Of a stretch of DNA of 64,000 bases, positions 56,330 through 64,000 are shown one piece after another; within the stretch, counting starts at the first letter, position 1, and each line of letters begins with the position of its first letter. Position numbers and translations under genes: made by a program. Under the pieces are notes generated by a model. That model searched no databases. It saw only the letters and a list, made by a program, of their open reading frames with translations, and was not told where the DNA came from. The DNA lies in contig NZ_CP029552.1 of assembly GCF_003173775.1 (NCBI RefSeq), positions 707,001 through 771,000 of the forward strand. Direction: 5' to 3'. The stretch is from Methylobacterium sp. 17Sr1-1. Its GTDB lineage: Bacteria; Pseudomonadota; Alphaproteobacteria; Rhizobiales; Beijerinckiaceae.

Positions 56330-56939
56330 CCGGCTCTCCCTTCAGGGCCCGCACCAGGGCGTCGGCCTTGCCGCTCTGGAGCAGCGGCACCAGGGCCCGC
56401 ACCCGCTCCGGCGGCAGCTCCCACCAGGCGGTCTCGACCAAAGCCGCCACAATCTCCGGCGGGAAGCGGTGGCGGATCACCCGGGCCGGGTTGCCGGCGA
56501 CGATCGCGTAAGCCGGCACGTCGCGGGTGACGACCGCGCGGGCCGCCACCACGGCGCCGGGGCCGACCGTGACGCCCGACAGGACGAGGCACCCGGATCC
56601 GAGCCAGACGTCGGCGCCGATCACCACGTCGCCCCTTGAGGCGTGGTAGCCTTCCGGCGCGTCGAGATCCGGCCACAGGCCGCGCATCGCCGCGAACGGA
56701 TAGGTCGAGACCCAGTCGGTACGGTGATTGCCCCCGAGCAGGATCTCGACCTTGTCGGCGATCGAGCAATACGGGCCGATCGACAGTCGCGCGCCCGATT
56801 CCGGGAAGCGGATCTTCGGCCTGCCGTAGGAGTAGGGGCCGATCCGGAAGCCGTAGCGGGCAGCGAGCCTGGCCAGGTGCAGGCGGGTCTCGTTGTGAGG
56901 GTTGCGCCCCTGCCGCAGGCGGTGCAGGAAATCCTTCAC
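56319..56939 (-). CDS. CatB-like left-handed beta-helix acetyltransferase
   Basis: The 206-residue hexapeptide-repeat protein starts at GTG 56939 ([17 protein letters not shown]). The repeat region ([29 protein letters not shown] near residue 105) and the loop [13 protein letters not shown] (near 80; catalytic His) match xenobiotic and sugar O-acetyltransferases of the CatB type. The acceptor may be an antibiotic or a surface sugar; it cannot be decided here. Its stop overlaps the convergent transporter gene. Confidence 0.88.
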   Translation of the reverse strand: MKDFLHRLRQGRNPHNETRLHLARLAARYGFRIGPYSYGRPKIRFPESGARLSIGPYCSIADKVEILLGGNHRTDWVSTYPFAAMRGLWPDLDAPEGYHASRGDVVIGADVWLGSGCLVLSGVTVGPGAVVAARAVVTRDVPAYAIVAGNPARVIRHRFPPEIVAALVETAWWELPPERVRALVPLLQSGKADALVRALKGEPVSR

Positions 56940-57011
56940 CCGCGGGCACCTTGGTGAGTCGCGGGCGGGGCGGCGGGCCCGAGCGTTCGGGCGATCCGGG
57001 GAGAGAACGCG

Positions 57012-59351
57012 GTGAGCAGCAACATTTCGGACGATCTGAAGAGCGGCGCGCTGTTCTATCACCGTCATCCGAGACCCGGGAAGCTGGAGATCCAGCCGAC
57101 CAAGCCGCTCGGCAACCAGCGCGACCTCGCGCTCGCCTACTCGCCGGGCGTCGCCGCCGCCTGCGAGGCGATCGCCGCCGATCCCGAGGAGGCCGCGACC
57201 CTGACGGCGCGCCAGAACCTCGTCGCGGTGGTCTCGAACGGCACCGCGGTGCTCGGCCTGGGCGATATCGGCCCGCTCGCCTCCAAGCCCGTGATGGAGG
57301 GCAAGGCGGTCCTGTTCAAGAAGTTCGCCGGCATCGACGTCTTCGACATCGAGCTGAACGAGAAGAACGTCGACAAGCTCGTCGACGTGGTGGCGGCCCT
57401 GGAGCCGACCTTCGGCGGCATCAACCTGGAGGACATCAAGGCGCCGGAATGCTTCGAGGTCGAGGAGCGCTGCCGGGCCCGGATGAACATCCCGGTCTTC
57501 CACGACGACCAGCACGGCACCGCGATCATCGTGGCGGCCGCCGTCCTCAACGGCCTCGAATTCGCCGGCAAGCAGATCGCCGACGTCAAGATCGTGACCT
57601 CGGGCGCCGGCGCCGCGGCTCTGGCCTGCCTCAACCAGCTCGTCTCCCTCGGGGCCCGTCGCGACAACATCTTCGTCACCGATCTCGAGGGCGTGGTCTA
57701 CAAGGGCCGTGAGACGCTCATGGACCGGTGGAAGTCGGTCTACGCCCAGGAGACCGAGGCCAGGACGCTGGCCGAGGTGATCCCGGGGGCGGACGTGTTC
57801 CTCGGCCTCTCGGCCGGCGGCGTGCTGAAACCCGAGATGCTCGAGCGGATGGCCGAGAAGCCGCTGATCCTGGCGCTCGCCAACCCCTATCCGGAGATCA
57901 TGCCGCCGCTGGCCGAGGAGAAGCGCCCGGACGCGATGATCTGCACCGGCCGGTCGGACTTCCCGAACCAGGTCAACAACGTCCTGTGCTTCCCCTACAT
58001 CTTCCGGGGCGCGCTCGACGTCGGGGCGACCACGATCAACGAGGAGATGAAGGCGGCGGCCGTCAAGGCGATCGCCGGGCTCGCCCGCGAGACCCCGTCC
58101 GACGTCGTCGCCCGCGCCTATGGCGGCGAGGCGCGGCCCTTCGGCCCCCACTCCCTGATCCCGAGCCCGTTCGACCCGCGGCTGATCCTGCGCATCGCCC
58201 CCGCGGTCGCGCTGGCCGCCATGGAATCCGGCGTCGCCAAGCGGCCGCTGCCGGACGTGCAGGCCTATACCGACTCCCTCGACCGGTTCGTGCACCGCTC
58301 CGGCTTCATCATGAAGCCGGTCTTCACCGCGGCCAAGGAGGATCCGCGCCGGGTCGTCTACGCCGAGGGCGAGGACGAGCGGGTGCTGCGCGCCGTCCAG
58401 GCGATCGTGGAGGAGGGGCTGGCGAAGCCGATCCTGATCGGCCGCCCGAGCGTCATCGAGACCCGCCTGAAGCGCTTCGGCCTCGCGATCCAGCCGGGCC
58501 GCGATTTCGAGCTGATCAACCCGGACGACGATCCGCGCTACCGCACCTACGTCCAGACCTACATGGACCTCGCCGGCCGGCGCGGCATCACGCCCGACGC
58601 CGCCCGGACGCTGGTGCGCACCAACAACGCGGTGATCGGCGCGCTGGCTGTCCGCCGCGGCGAGGCCGACGCGCTGATCTGCGGCCTGGAAGGCCGGTTC
58701 GAGAGCAAGCTGCGGGTGATCCGCGACATCATCGGGCTGGCTCCCGGCGCTCGCGACTTCGCGGCGCTCAGCCTGATCGTCACCTCGAAGGGCGCCTACT
58801 TCCTGGCCGACACCCACGTGCGGCCGGATCCGAGCGCCGAGGAGATCGCCGACGTCGCCATCGCCTGCGGCGACACCGCCCGCCGCTTCGGCCTGTCGCC
58901 GAAGATCGCGCTGGTCAGCCACGCCGATTTCGGCTCGTTCGACACCGCCTCCTCCCGCAAGATGCGCCAGGCCCTCGCCCTCCTGCGCGAGCGCGCCCCC
59001 GACCTCGAGGTCGACGGCGAGATGGCGGCCGACACCGCCCTGTCGCAGGCGATCCGCGACAAGGTGCTGCCCGGCTCGCGCCTCAAGGGCGAGGCCAACG
59101 TGCTGATCATGCCGAACCTGGATGCGGCCAACATCGCGTTCCAGTTCTCGAAGATGCTGGCCGACGCGCTGCCGGTGGGGCCGCTGCTGCTCGGGCCGGC
59201 GCGCCCCGCCCACATCCTCACGCCGTCGGTGACGGCGCGCGGCATCGTCAACATCACGGCGGCTGCCGTGGTCGAGGCGCAGGGGCAGGAGGTGCTGACG
59301 GTCGAGGCCGATAGCACCGCGGAGGCGGGGACGCCGTTGGTGTCGGCGTAA
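57012..59351 (+). CDS. maeB: NADP-dependent malic enzyme with phosphotransacetylase-like domain
   Basis: MaeB oxidatively decarboxylates malate to pyruvate. The 779-residue protein has the malic enzyme N-domain ([16 protein letters not shown], near residue 40), the NAD(P)-binding domain ([15 protein letters not shown] near 196), and a C-terminal phosphotransacetylase-like domain (about residues 440-779) that is regulatory in homologs. It starts at GTG 57012 with GGGGAGAGAACGC upstream. A strong hairpin follows the stop. Confidence 0.95.
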   Translation: MSSNISDDLKSGALFYHRHPRPGKLEIQPTKPLGNQRDLALAYSPGVAAACEAIAADPEEAATLTARQNLVAVVSNGTAVLGLGDIGPLASKPVMEGKAVLFKKFAGIDVFDIELNEKNVDKLVDVVAALEPTFGGINLEDIKAPECFEVEERCRARMNIPVFHDDQHGTAIIVAAAVLNGLEFAGKQIADVKIVTSGAGAAALACLNQLVSLGARRDNIFVTDLEGVVYKGRETLMDRWKSVYAQETEARTLAEVIPGADVFLGLSAGGVLKPEMLERMAEKPLILALANPYPEIMPPLAEEKRPDAMICTGRSDFPNQVNNVLCFPYIFRGALDVGATTINEEMKAAAVKAIAGLARETPSDVVARAYGGEARPFGPHSLIPSPFDPRLILRIAPAVALAAMESGVAKRPLPDVQAYTDSLDRFVHRSGFIMKPVFTAAKEDPRRVVYAEGEDERVLRAVQAIVEEGLAKPILIGRPSVIETRLKRFGLAIQPGRDFELINPDDDPRYRTYVQTYMDLAGRRGITPDAARTLVRTNNAVIGALAVRRGEADALICGLEGRFESKLRVIRDIIGLAPGARDFAALSLIVTSKGAYFLADTHVRPDPSAEEIADVAIACGDTARRFGLSPKIALVSHADFGSFDTASSRKMRQALALLRERAPDLEVDGEMAADTALSQAIRDKVLPGSRLKGEANVLIMPNLDAANIAFQFSKMLADALPVGPLLLGPARPAHILTPSVTARGIVNITAAAVVEAQGQEVLTVEADSTAEAGTPLVSA

Positions 59352-59358
59352 GCGGGAT

Positions 59359-59393
59359 GAGACGGCCCGGTGAGATGAGCGCCGGGCCGTCTC
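59359..59393 (+). terminator. Hairpin terminator after maeB
   Basis: GAGACGGCCCGG (59359-59370) and CCGGGCCGTCTC (59382-59393) are perfect 12-bp arms with an 11-base loop. The T-run is weak (GCTCTAC), so it may need a factor. It marks the start of the low-G+C insert. Confidence 0.65.
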
Positions 59394-59971
59394 GCTCTAC
59401 AGGGACATTTCAAAGTCGGGCGAGGCGCCTGTCTCCCACGCGGGTAAGAAAGCCCCCAGCTTCCAAGCCGAGGCTGGACCTCATTAGCTCGGCCATGGGC
59501 GAATCCGCTCTCGATCCGTTGCGGTCGATCCGGCTATCACGCCCGGACGTGAGAAAAGCAGGTGTTTCCCGACGACCGAGATGGCCAGCTGGGCATGTTG
59601 GCTGGCGCATGACGGGCGCTCCATGGCTCTGCTTGCAACCCAGCTTGGATATCTCAGCTGCGCTCGCGCAATCCATGCTGCCGACCCAAAGCGATCCTTC
59701 CATGAGGAAGTGGATCCCGCTACTTAAGTCGAGGCGAACGAGAGCCGGACAGGAAGCAGCCCACCGTGCTGGCACCTGTTTCCGCGCTGAGAGCGATCGG
59801 GTGCCGAGTCGCCGATAAATTGAGAGCTCACACAGACGGGAGCGCCTGAACGAACGTTCGAACACTACAATTTTACGCGAGATTTTTCCATAGATGCGTA
59901 TTGCTGAGTATTATTATCTACTTCCAACAATCTATAACAACGATTTATATCGCTGACAAGGGAGAAGAAGC
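59394..59971. other. Lower-G+C intergenic region before the esterase gene
   Basis: Two overlapping open frames (59357-59818 rightward and 59410-59865 leftward) look like random translation and have no recognisable domain. The final 110 bases are strongly A+T rich (TTTTACGCGAGATTTTTCCATAG, TATTATTATC) and probably hold the esterase promoter. CGAACGTTCG near 59852 is a short palindrome. Confidence 0.4.
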
Positions 59972-61627
59972 ATGATGAGAGGCTCGCGACTGCTTGTGCT
60001 GGCAAGTTTGACGATTGGTCTCGCTGCGACGGGTAATGGGGCGGCCCTGGCGCAGAACGTCGGATCCTTCAGGGATGCCGGACGAGGCGCCTTCGATTAC
60101 ACGAAGATTGCTGCCATGCCGCAGAAGGAGTGCGCCAAGCTTGGGCATTCGGTTTCCGCGGTCGAGGGAACGCGGCTCACCATCCTCGTTGCCGAAACCA
60201 TCGCAGCCTCCGAAAGCGTCCCAGGCTTCTGCCGCATCGTGGCGGTTCTCGACCCGGAAATCCAAATCGAGGTGGCTCTGCCTCTCGGCTGGAACCGCCG
60301 GCTCTACATGCGCGGCAACGGCGGGTATGCAGGCGAGAAGCTCGATGCACCCAACCGGGTGGCCTTCCGTGACGAGGCGCTGAAGCGGGGCTTCGTGGCC
60401 GCGCAGACCAATACGGGCCATGATGCCGTGGCCCAGCCACTCGGCTCCTTCGCACAGAACGATCTGGCTAAGCTGATCGACTACAGCCATCGCGCCGTTC
60501 ACCTGACGGCACAGGCTGCCAAGGATCTGGCGTCCGCATTCTATGGTCGCGCGCCCGCCTTCTCATACTTCGACGGATGCTCGACGGGTGGACGCCAAGG
60601 GCTGATGTCCGCTCAGCGTTACCCAGGTGATTTCGACGGCATCGCCGCCGGCGCGCCGGTCCTCAACTTTACGGGGACGATGTATCACTATGTATCCTAC
60701 TCCCCAAGTCTGGCCAAAGCCGCCTTCACACCCACCCTCCTCACGACACTGGGACGCGCGGTCATTGCAAAGTGTGACGCAGCCGATGGCCTGAAGGACG
60801 GACTGATCGCGGATCCGCGCCAGTGCAAGTTCGATCCGAGAGCCGACCTTCCACGCTGCCCCGCAGAGGGGACCTGTTTCAGCGAGGACCAAGTGGCTGC
60901 GCTGGAGGTGATCCATGGCGGCATGCAGCACAACGGCCGCACCGTCTTCCCAGGTTGGCCCTGGGGCTCGGCGGCACCAGATGCGTCAGGCGTCAGCGGT
61001 TGGGCAGAATGGTTCGTTCTGACTCCTCCGCCGCCTTCTCCTCCCGGCGCCCGCCTCGCCTCGGCTGGTCAGGCGCTCCCGCCCGGCGAGACCCGCCAAA
61101 GTGCCTATGCGCAAACCTTTCTGCGCTACTTCGCCGATCAGCCGGCGAGCCGGCCCGACGCGGATTGGCGCACGTTCAACCTTGCCGAGGGCTATCGGTC
61201 GGGAGGCCTCATCAGCCAGCTCGTCAACGCGACGAACCCGGACCTGACTGCCTTCAAATCACGTGGCGGGAAGATGATCACGTATTTTGGCTGGGCGGAT
61301 CCGGCGCTGAATCCCCTCATGGGTATCGGTTATTACGAGGATGCAGCTCGCGCGACACCTGGGATCGAGGATGTCTATCGCTTGTTCATGGTGCCGGGCA
61401 TGCAGCACTGTGGCGGAGGCGACGCCCCGAACGTCCTTGATCCAGTGACGGCTGTGATCGATTGGGTGGAGACTGGCCGCGCGCCGACGACGCTCACGGC
61501 TGTCCAACGTCGGCCCGATGGTTCCGAGCGCAGCAGGCCGCTTTGCCCCTATCCGCAGGTCGCCCGTCACACCGGCGGCGATGCGGACAAAGCCGAGAAC
61601 TTCGTCTGCAAATCCATCTCGGAGTGA
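59972..61627 (+). CDS. Secreted tannase/feruloyl esterase family protein
   Basis: The 551-residue protein has a signal peptide (MMRGSRLLVLASLTIGLAAT, cleavage near residue 27) and a tannase-fold alpha/beta hydrolase. The nucleophile motif is GCSTGGRQG (Ser near residue 207); a C-terminal Asp and the His of VPGMQHCGGGDAP complete the triad, and the CS...HC pair forms the family disulfide. It hydrolyses gallate, ferulate or terephthalate-type esters in the periplasm or outside. Codon use and G+C are clearly lower than in neighbours, suggesting horizontal transfer. GGGAGAAGAAGC precedes the ATG. Confidence 0.9.
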   Translation: MMRGSRLLVLASLTIGLAATGNGAALAQNVGSFRDAGRGAFDYTKIAAMPQKECAKLGHSVSAVEGTRLTILVAETIAASESVPGFCRIVAVLDPEIQIEVALPLGWNRRLYMRGNGGYAGEKLDAPNRVAFRDEALKRGFVAAQTNTGHDAVAQPLGSFAQNDLAKLIDYSHRAVHLTAQAAKDLASAFYGRAPAFSYFDGCSTGGRQGLMSAQRYPGDFDGIAAGAPVLNFTGTMYHYVSYSPSLAKAAFTPTLLTTLGRAVIAKCDAADGLKDGLIADPRQCKFDPRADLPRCPAEGTCFSEDQVAALEVIHGGMQHNGRTVFPGWPWGSAAPDASGVSGWAEWFVLTPPPPSPPGARLASAGQALPPGETRQSAYAQTFLRYFADQPASRPDADWRTFNLAEGYRSGGLISQLVNATNPDLTAFKSRGGKMITYFGWADPALNPLMGIGYYEDAARATPGIEDVYRLFMVPGMQHCGGGDAPNVLDPVTAVIDWVETGRAPTTLTAVQRRPDGSERSRPLCPYPQVARHTGGDADKAENFVCKSISE

Positions 61628-61654
61628 GGGGAGAGGGTTTGGGGCGAGGACACT

Positions 61655-61681
61655 GGCTGCCCACCAGCTTGGCAGCCTTTT
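61655..61681 (+). terminator. Hairpin terminator after the esterase gene
   Basis: GGCTGCC (61655-61661) pairs with GGCAGCC (61671-61677), followed by TTTT. It lies 28 bases after the esterase stop. Confidence 0.75.
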
Positions 61682-61838
61682 ACTGGTTCCGGCTGGCTAA
61701 GGCAGCGCCGATCCGGATCGGCGAGGTACCCCCGTGGTTTGTAGCATAGAGGACGGTCGTCCACCTCACGCGGTCGTTCAGCATCTCAGAGCCGGGTGTA
61801 TGGAAAACATGTGTCTGCCGACAGGGTAATGATCTATG

Positions 61839-61997
61839 TAAGACCAACGGTCGTTGAAAACGACCTTTGGTTCCGTTCTCGAGTTTTCGTCGCGCCTCTG
61901 GCTTGGCATCGAACATTCGAGATGGATCAACGGTCTCGTCGATCTCGGGCCTGCCCGAGATCGACGTTGATGCGTCAGCATCTTAGGCCGTTGGTAT
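61839..61997. repeat. Family B terminal-inverted repeat element, copy 2 (inverted)
   Basis: The copy reads AGACCAACGGTCGTTGAAAAC at its left and GGCCGTTGGTATAAG at its right, and includes the perfect internal hairpin GTCGATCTCGGGC-CT-GCCCGAGATCGAC. It is the reverse complement of the copy at 13832 but lacks the nested 82-bp block. It is part of the insert between malic enzyme and lptA. Confidence 0.8.
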
Positions 61998-62377
61998 AAG
62001 CTGACGTGCCCGTCCTTCAGGCTGCGGCCGTAACGTTTGCGCGGCAAGCCCTGTCGGATTGGCAGAGTGCGCGGAAACGTGGCTACAAGGATTTTCCGCA
62101 CATGCCGGCCGGGTGCCAGCAACGCCTCAGTCTGCCGTTCATTCAAGATTGCCCGCATGACGCTAATCGGCAAGCTTGAGCAGATCGGCTGCAAATGCCC
62201 GCGAGGTAAGCAGGAGTACCCGACGAGGTAGCCCTTGTTGAGCGACGGGATGAAACCGAGGTGTGTGATGCTCAAGCCTGCGGGCCGCCCCCATTCTCGG
62301 CAGCCGGCCGCACTGTCGAGCCGAACGGCTTGAGGGCTTACGATTCCGCTGCAGATCGATCGCCCTCAACTCCCCGC
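61998..62377. other. Intergenic region without a supported gene
   Basis: A leftward open frame (61778-62275) has a protein-like start (MSITHLGFIPSLNKGYLVG) but no ribosome-binding site, no domain and it runs into the repeat. A leftward segment reading ILNERQTEALLAPGRHVRKILV is weakly protein-like and might be a fragment of a mobile gene. I cannot assign it. Confidence 0.3.
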
Positions 62378-63217
62378 CTACCCCCGCGGCTTCGGCGCCG
62401 CCTTCCCTGCCTGACCGGCCGGCTGCGCACAGCCCGCCTGCTTACCCTTGGCGCTGTCGTCCTTGCCGCCGGGCACGAACATCGCCGAAACCCGCCCACC
62501 GGCGACCGGATCCATGTTCGCTCGGCCGGTATTCATGTCGTAGACGAGGCGCGAGCCGCGTGTGACGTTCTGGCACTGGCTCAGGACCACGTTGCCGGTC
62601 AGCACGACCCGGTTCGCCACCCGGTCGAACACCGCGTTGTCGCCGCTCGCCACCTGGTCCTTCGACACCACCGTGACCGGGCCGGCGCAGACCACCTGGC
62701 GGATCGCGCTGCCGTCGGTGGGATCGGACGCCTTCTCGGCCTTGGCCTCCGCCTTGGGCTCGGGCTTCACCTCGACCTTCGCCGCTTTCTCGACGGGCTT
62801 GGCCTCCGCCGGCTGGGCGATGGACGCCTTCGCGTCGGGCTTCACCTCGGGCGCCTTGGGCTCTGCGCCCTTGGGCTCTGCACCCTTGGCCTCGGCCCCC
62901 TTCGCCTTCGGGTCCTTCTCCTTGCGCTGGTAGTGCACGGTCATGCTGGAGCAGCGGATCGTGCTCTCGCCCTGCACCGCCACGACGTTGCCGGCGAAGA
63001 CCGCCTTGTTCTCGCGGTCGAACACGTCGAGCCGGTCGGCGTCGATCTTGATCGGCTCCTTGCCGCCGCCGCTGCCGAAGGCGCCGAAGCCGGAGCCGGC
63101 CTCCTTCTTCTTGGCGGCAGGCGCGGCCGGGGTCTCGGCCCGCGGGGCGGAGGGCAGGGCGAGGGCGCCGAGGGTGAGGCAGCCGAGCGCCGCGAGGGCC
63201 GGGAGACGGGGACGCAC
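62378..63217 (-). CDS. lptA: LPS transport periplasmic protein LptA
   Basis: LptA forms the periplasmic bridge for lipopolysaccharide. The 279-residue protein has a signal peptide (MRPRLPALAALGCLTLGALA, cleavage after PRAE-like site), an OstA-like beta-jellyroll beginning PIKIDADRLDVFDRENKAV (near residue 55) and ending GRASMDP-like. A long Lys/Ala/Glu-rich insertion (about residues 100-165, KAKGAEAKGAEPKGAEPKAP) splits the fold and is unusual in length, although similar tracts occur in Methylobacterium. It starts at GTG 63217, 4 bases after the lptC stop, so both are one operon. Confidence 0.92.
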   Translation of the reverse strand: MRPRLPALAALGCLTLGALALPSAPRAETPAAPAAKKKEAGSGFGAFGSGGGKEPIKIDADRLDVFDRENKAVFAGNVVAVQGESTIRCSSMTVHYQRKEKDPKAKGAEAKGAEPKGAEPKAPEVKPDAKASIAQPAEAKPVEKAAKVEVKPEPKAEAKAEKASDPTDGSAIRQVVCAGPVTVVSKDQVASGDNAVFDRVANRVVLTGNVVLSQCQNVTRGSRLVYDMNTGRANMDPVAGGRVSAMFVPGGKDDSAKGKQAGCAQPAGQAGKAAPKPRG

Positions 63218-63221
63218 GGGC

Positions 63222-63968
63222 TCAATCGTCCTTGATCTGGGCCTCGGTGGTCCGCAGCGGCGGAGTCTCGTCCGAGGAATCCTGGGGGGCGTGGCTGGTA
63301 AAGACCGCCTTGACGTTGCCGACGAACGAGATGGTCTTGCCGCTCTCGGTCACCTCCAGCCCGTCGGCCTTGATCGAGCCGGTCGGCATCGTGACGGTGA
63401 CGGCCTCGCGCGACGACATCGCACCGGCCTTGAAGTCGACATGGGCCGAGGTCAGCCGGGCCTCCTGGCCCTTGTCGGTCCAGAGGCGGATGTGCTGGCT
63501 CAATTCCAGCGCCTCCTTCTGGGTGTCGAAGATGCCGGCGGTGGCCTCGATATGGGCCAGCCCCCCCGATTCGTCGGTGGTGAGGCGGCCGAGCATGTTC
63601 TGCAACTCGATCACGAAGGGCTTGCGCACGTCCTGGAGCGCGGCCTTGGCGGTGACCACGTAGGGGCGGTTGTCCTTCGAGCGGTAGCCCGAGAGGCGCG
63701 GGCTCTCCATCGTCACCTTCGAGCCCGAGACGCCGATCGAGCCGAGGCTGACCGAGACGCCGAGATCGGCGAAGGGATTGAGCCAGGTCCCGACCACGAT
63801 GGCGAGCCCCGCAGCAGCCGCCCCGAGGGGGATCGCGCGCCGCAGCCAGCGCACCTGGGCGCTGTGGCGGCGCGCCCGGGCATGGGCGCGCAGGCGCCGG
63901 GGATCGAGGCCCGCGGAGGGGAGCGCGTCGAGCGGGGAAGCTTGCAGCAAGGTCGTGGCCACCTGCAT
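63222..63968 (-). CDS. lptC: LPS export protein LptC
   Basis: LptC is the bitopic inner-membrane protein that passes LPS from the LptBFG transporter to LptA. The 248-residue protein has a cytoplasmic basic N-terminus of about 40 residues, one helix (about 47-63) and a periplasmic LptC/YrbK domain with the conserved MESPRLSGYRSKDNRPYVVTA near residue 87. The start ATG 63968 (MQVATTLLQASPLDAL) is the only good one. Upstream sequence leaves the window. Confidence 0.92.
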   Translation of the reverse strand: MQVATTLLQASPLDALPSAGLDPRRLRAHARARRHSAQVRWLRRAIPLGAAAAGLAIVVGTWLNPFADLGVSVSLGSIGVSGSKVTMESPRLSGYRSKDNRPYVVTAKAALQDVRKPFVIELQNMLGRLTTDESGGLAHIEATAGIFDTQKEALELSQHIRLWTDKGQEARLTSAHVDFKAGAMSSREAVTVTMPTGSIKADGLEVTESGKTISFVGNVKAVFTSHAPQDSSDETPPLRTTEAQIKDD

Positions 63969-64000
63969 CGTGCCGGGGTGCGGCGGGACGTCAGCGCCCC

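Noticed and set aside
59357..59865. Insertion sequence or transposase gene before the esterase
   Set aside because: Neither open frame shows a DDE or integrase motif, and no terminal inverted repeats bound the region.
61778..62275. A 165-residue leftward frame
   Set aside because: It runs through the family B repeat and has no ribosome-binding site or domain.

Overview
The window is about 71% G+C, densely coded alphaproteobacterial chromosome. Gene content points to Hyphomicrobiales and most likely Methylobacterium or a close relative: a B12-dependent methylmalonyl-CoA mutase and a biotin carboxylase of the propionyl-CoA type, MucR-family regulators, LptC/LptA, an ffh-rpsP-rimM operon, and many small secreted or membrane proteins of the kind common in that genus. 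The genus call is inferred from gene content, not from a marker gene. I saw no rRNA, tRNA, CRISPR array or intact insertion sequence.

Layout. 0-8.3 kb: a truncated M23 peptidase, scpA, a decayed two-gene operon of small membrane proteins, a small secreted protein, a DUF817 membrane protein, an HtrA-type protease and two small hypotheticals. 8.3-14 kb: a Tat-exported amine oxidase, two gene remnants, a methyltransferase, carA and a GatB/YqeY protein. 14-27 kb: a chemoreceptor, dnaG, rpoD (frameshifted as given), a class III cyclase, a TPP riboswitch followed by thiO-thiS, and a KefB-type antiporter. 27-37.4 kb: two nearly identical zinc-ligand-less MucR paralogs flank a DUF6481 gene, an HD-GYP/hybrid histidine kinase pair, a short-chain dehydrogenase and a cation diffusion facilitator. 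37.4-41 kb: the ffh-rpsP-rimM translation and secretion operon. 41-45 kb: a 1283-residue tandem glycosyltransferase. 45-52 kb: aroC, an unusual HTH-RibB-RibA-like fusion, a deacetylase, an L,D-transpeptidase, a broken DUF1993 gene and a VapBC pair with its palindrome. 52-59 kb: the propionyl-CoA carboxylase alpha chain, gamma-glutamylcyclotransferase, an Nramp-related transporter, an acetyltransferase and malic enzyme. 59.4-62.3 kb: a lower-G+C insert carrying a secreted tannase-type esterase. 62.4-64 kb: lptA and lptC.

How the genes fit together. PccA and ScpA serve propionyl-CoA to succinyl-CoA conversion, and malic enzyme drains C4 acids. ThiO-ThiS are thiamine genes under a TPP riboswitch, but thiG and thiE do not follow. 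The HD-GYP regulator and the hybrid kinase share a 4-nt overlap and probably signal together.

The most unusual items are: (1) an N-terminal Cro/YdaS-like HTH fused to riboflavin enzyme RibB, with a perfect palindrome 24 bp upstream of its start, suggesting an enzyme that may regulate itself; (2) four families of dispersed palindromic intergenic repeats, one copy carrying a nested 82-bp miniature element with its own inverted repeats; (3) a cluster of apparent single-base indels and stop codons (rpoD, thiS, a DUF1993 gene, two small membrane or secreted protein genes) that is either sequence error or real decay.
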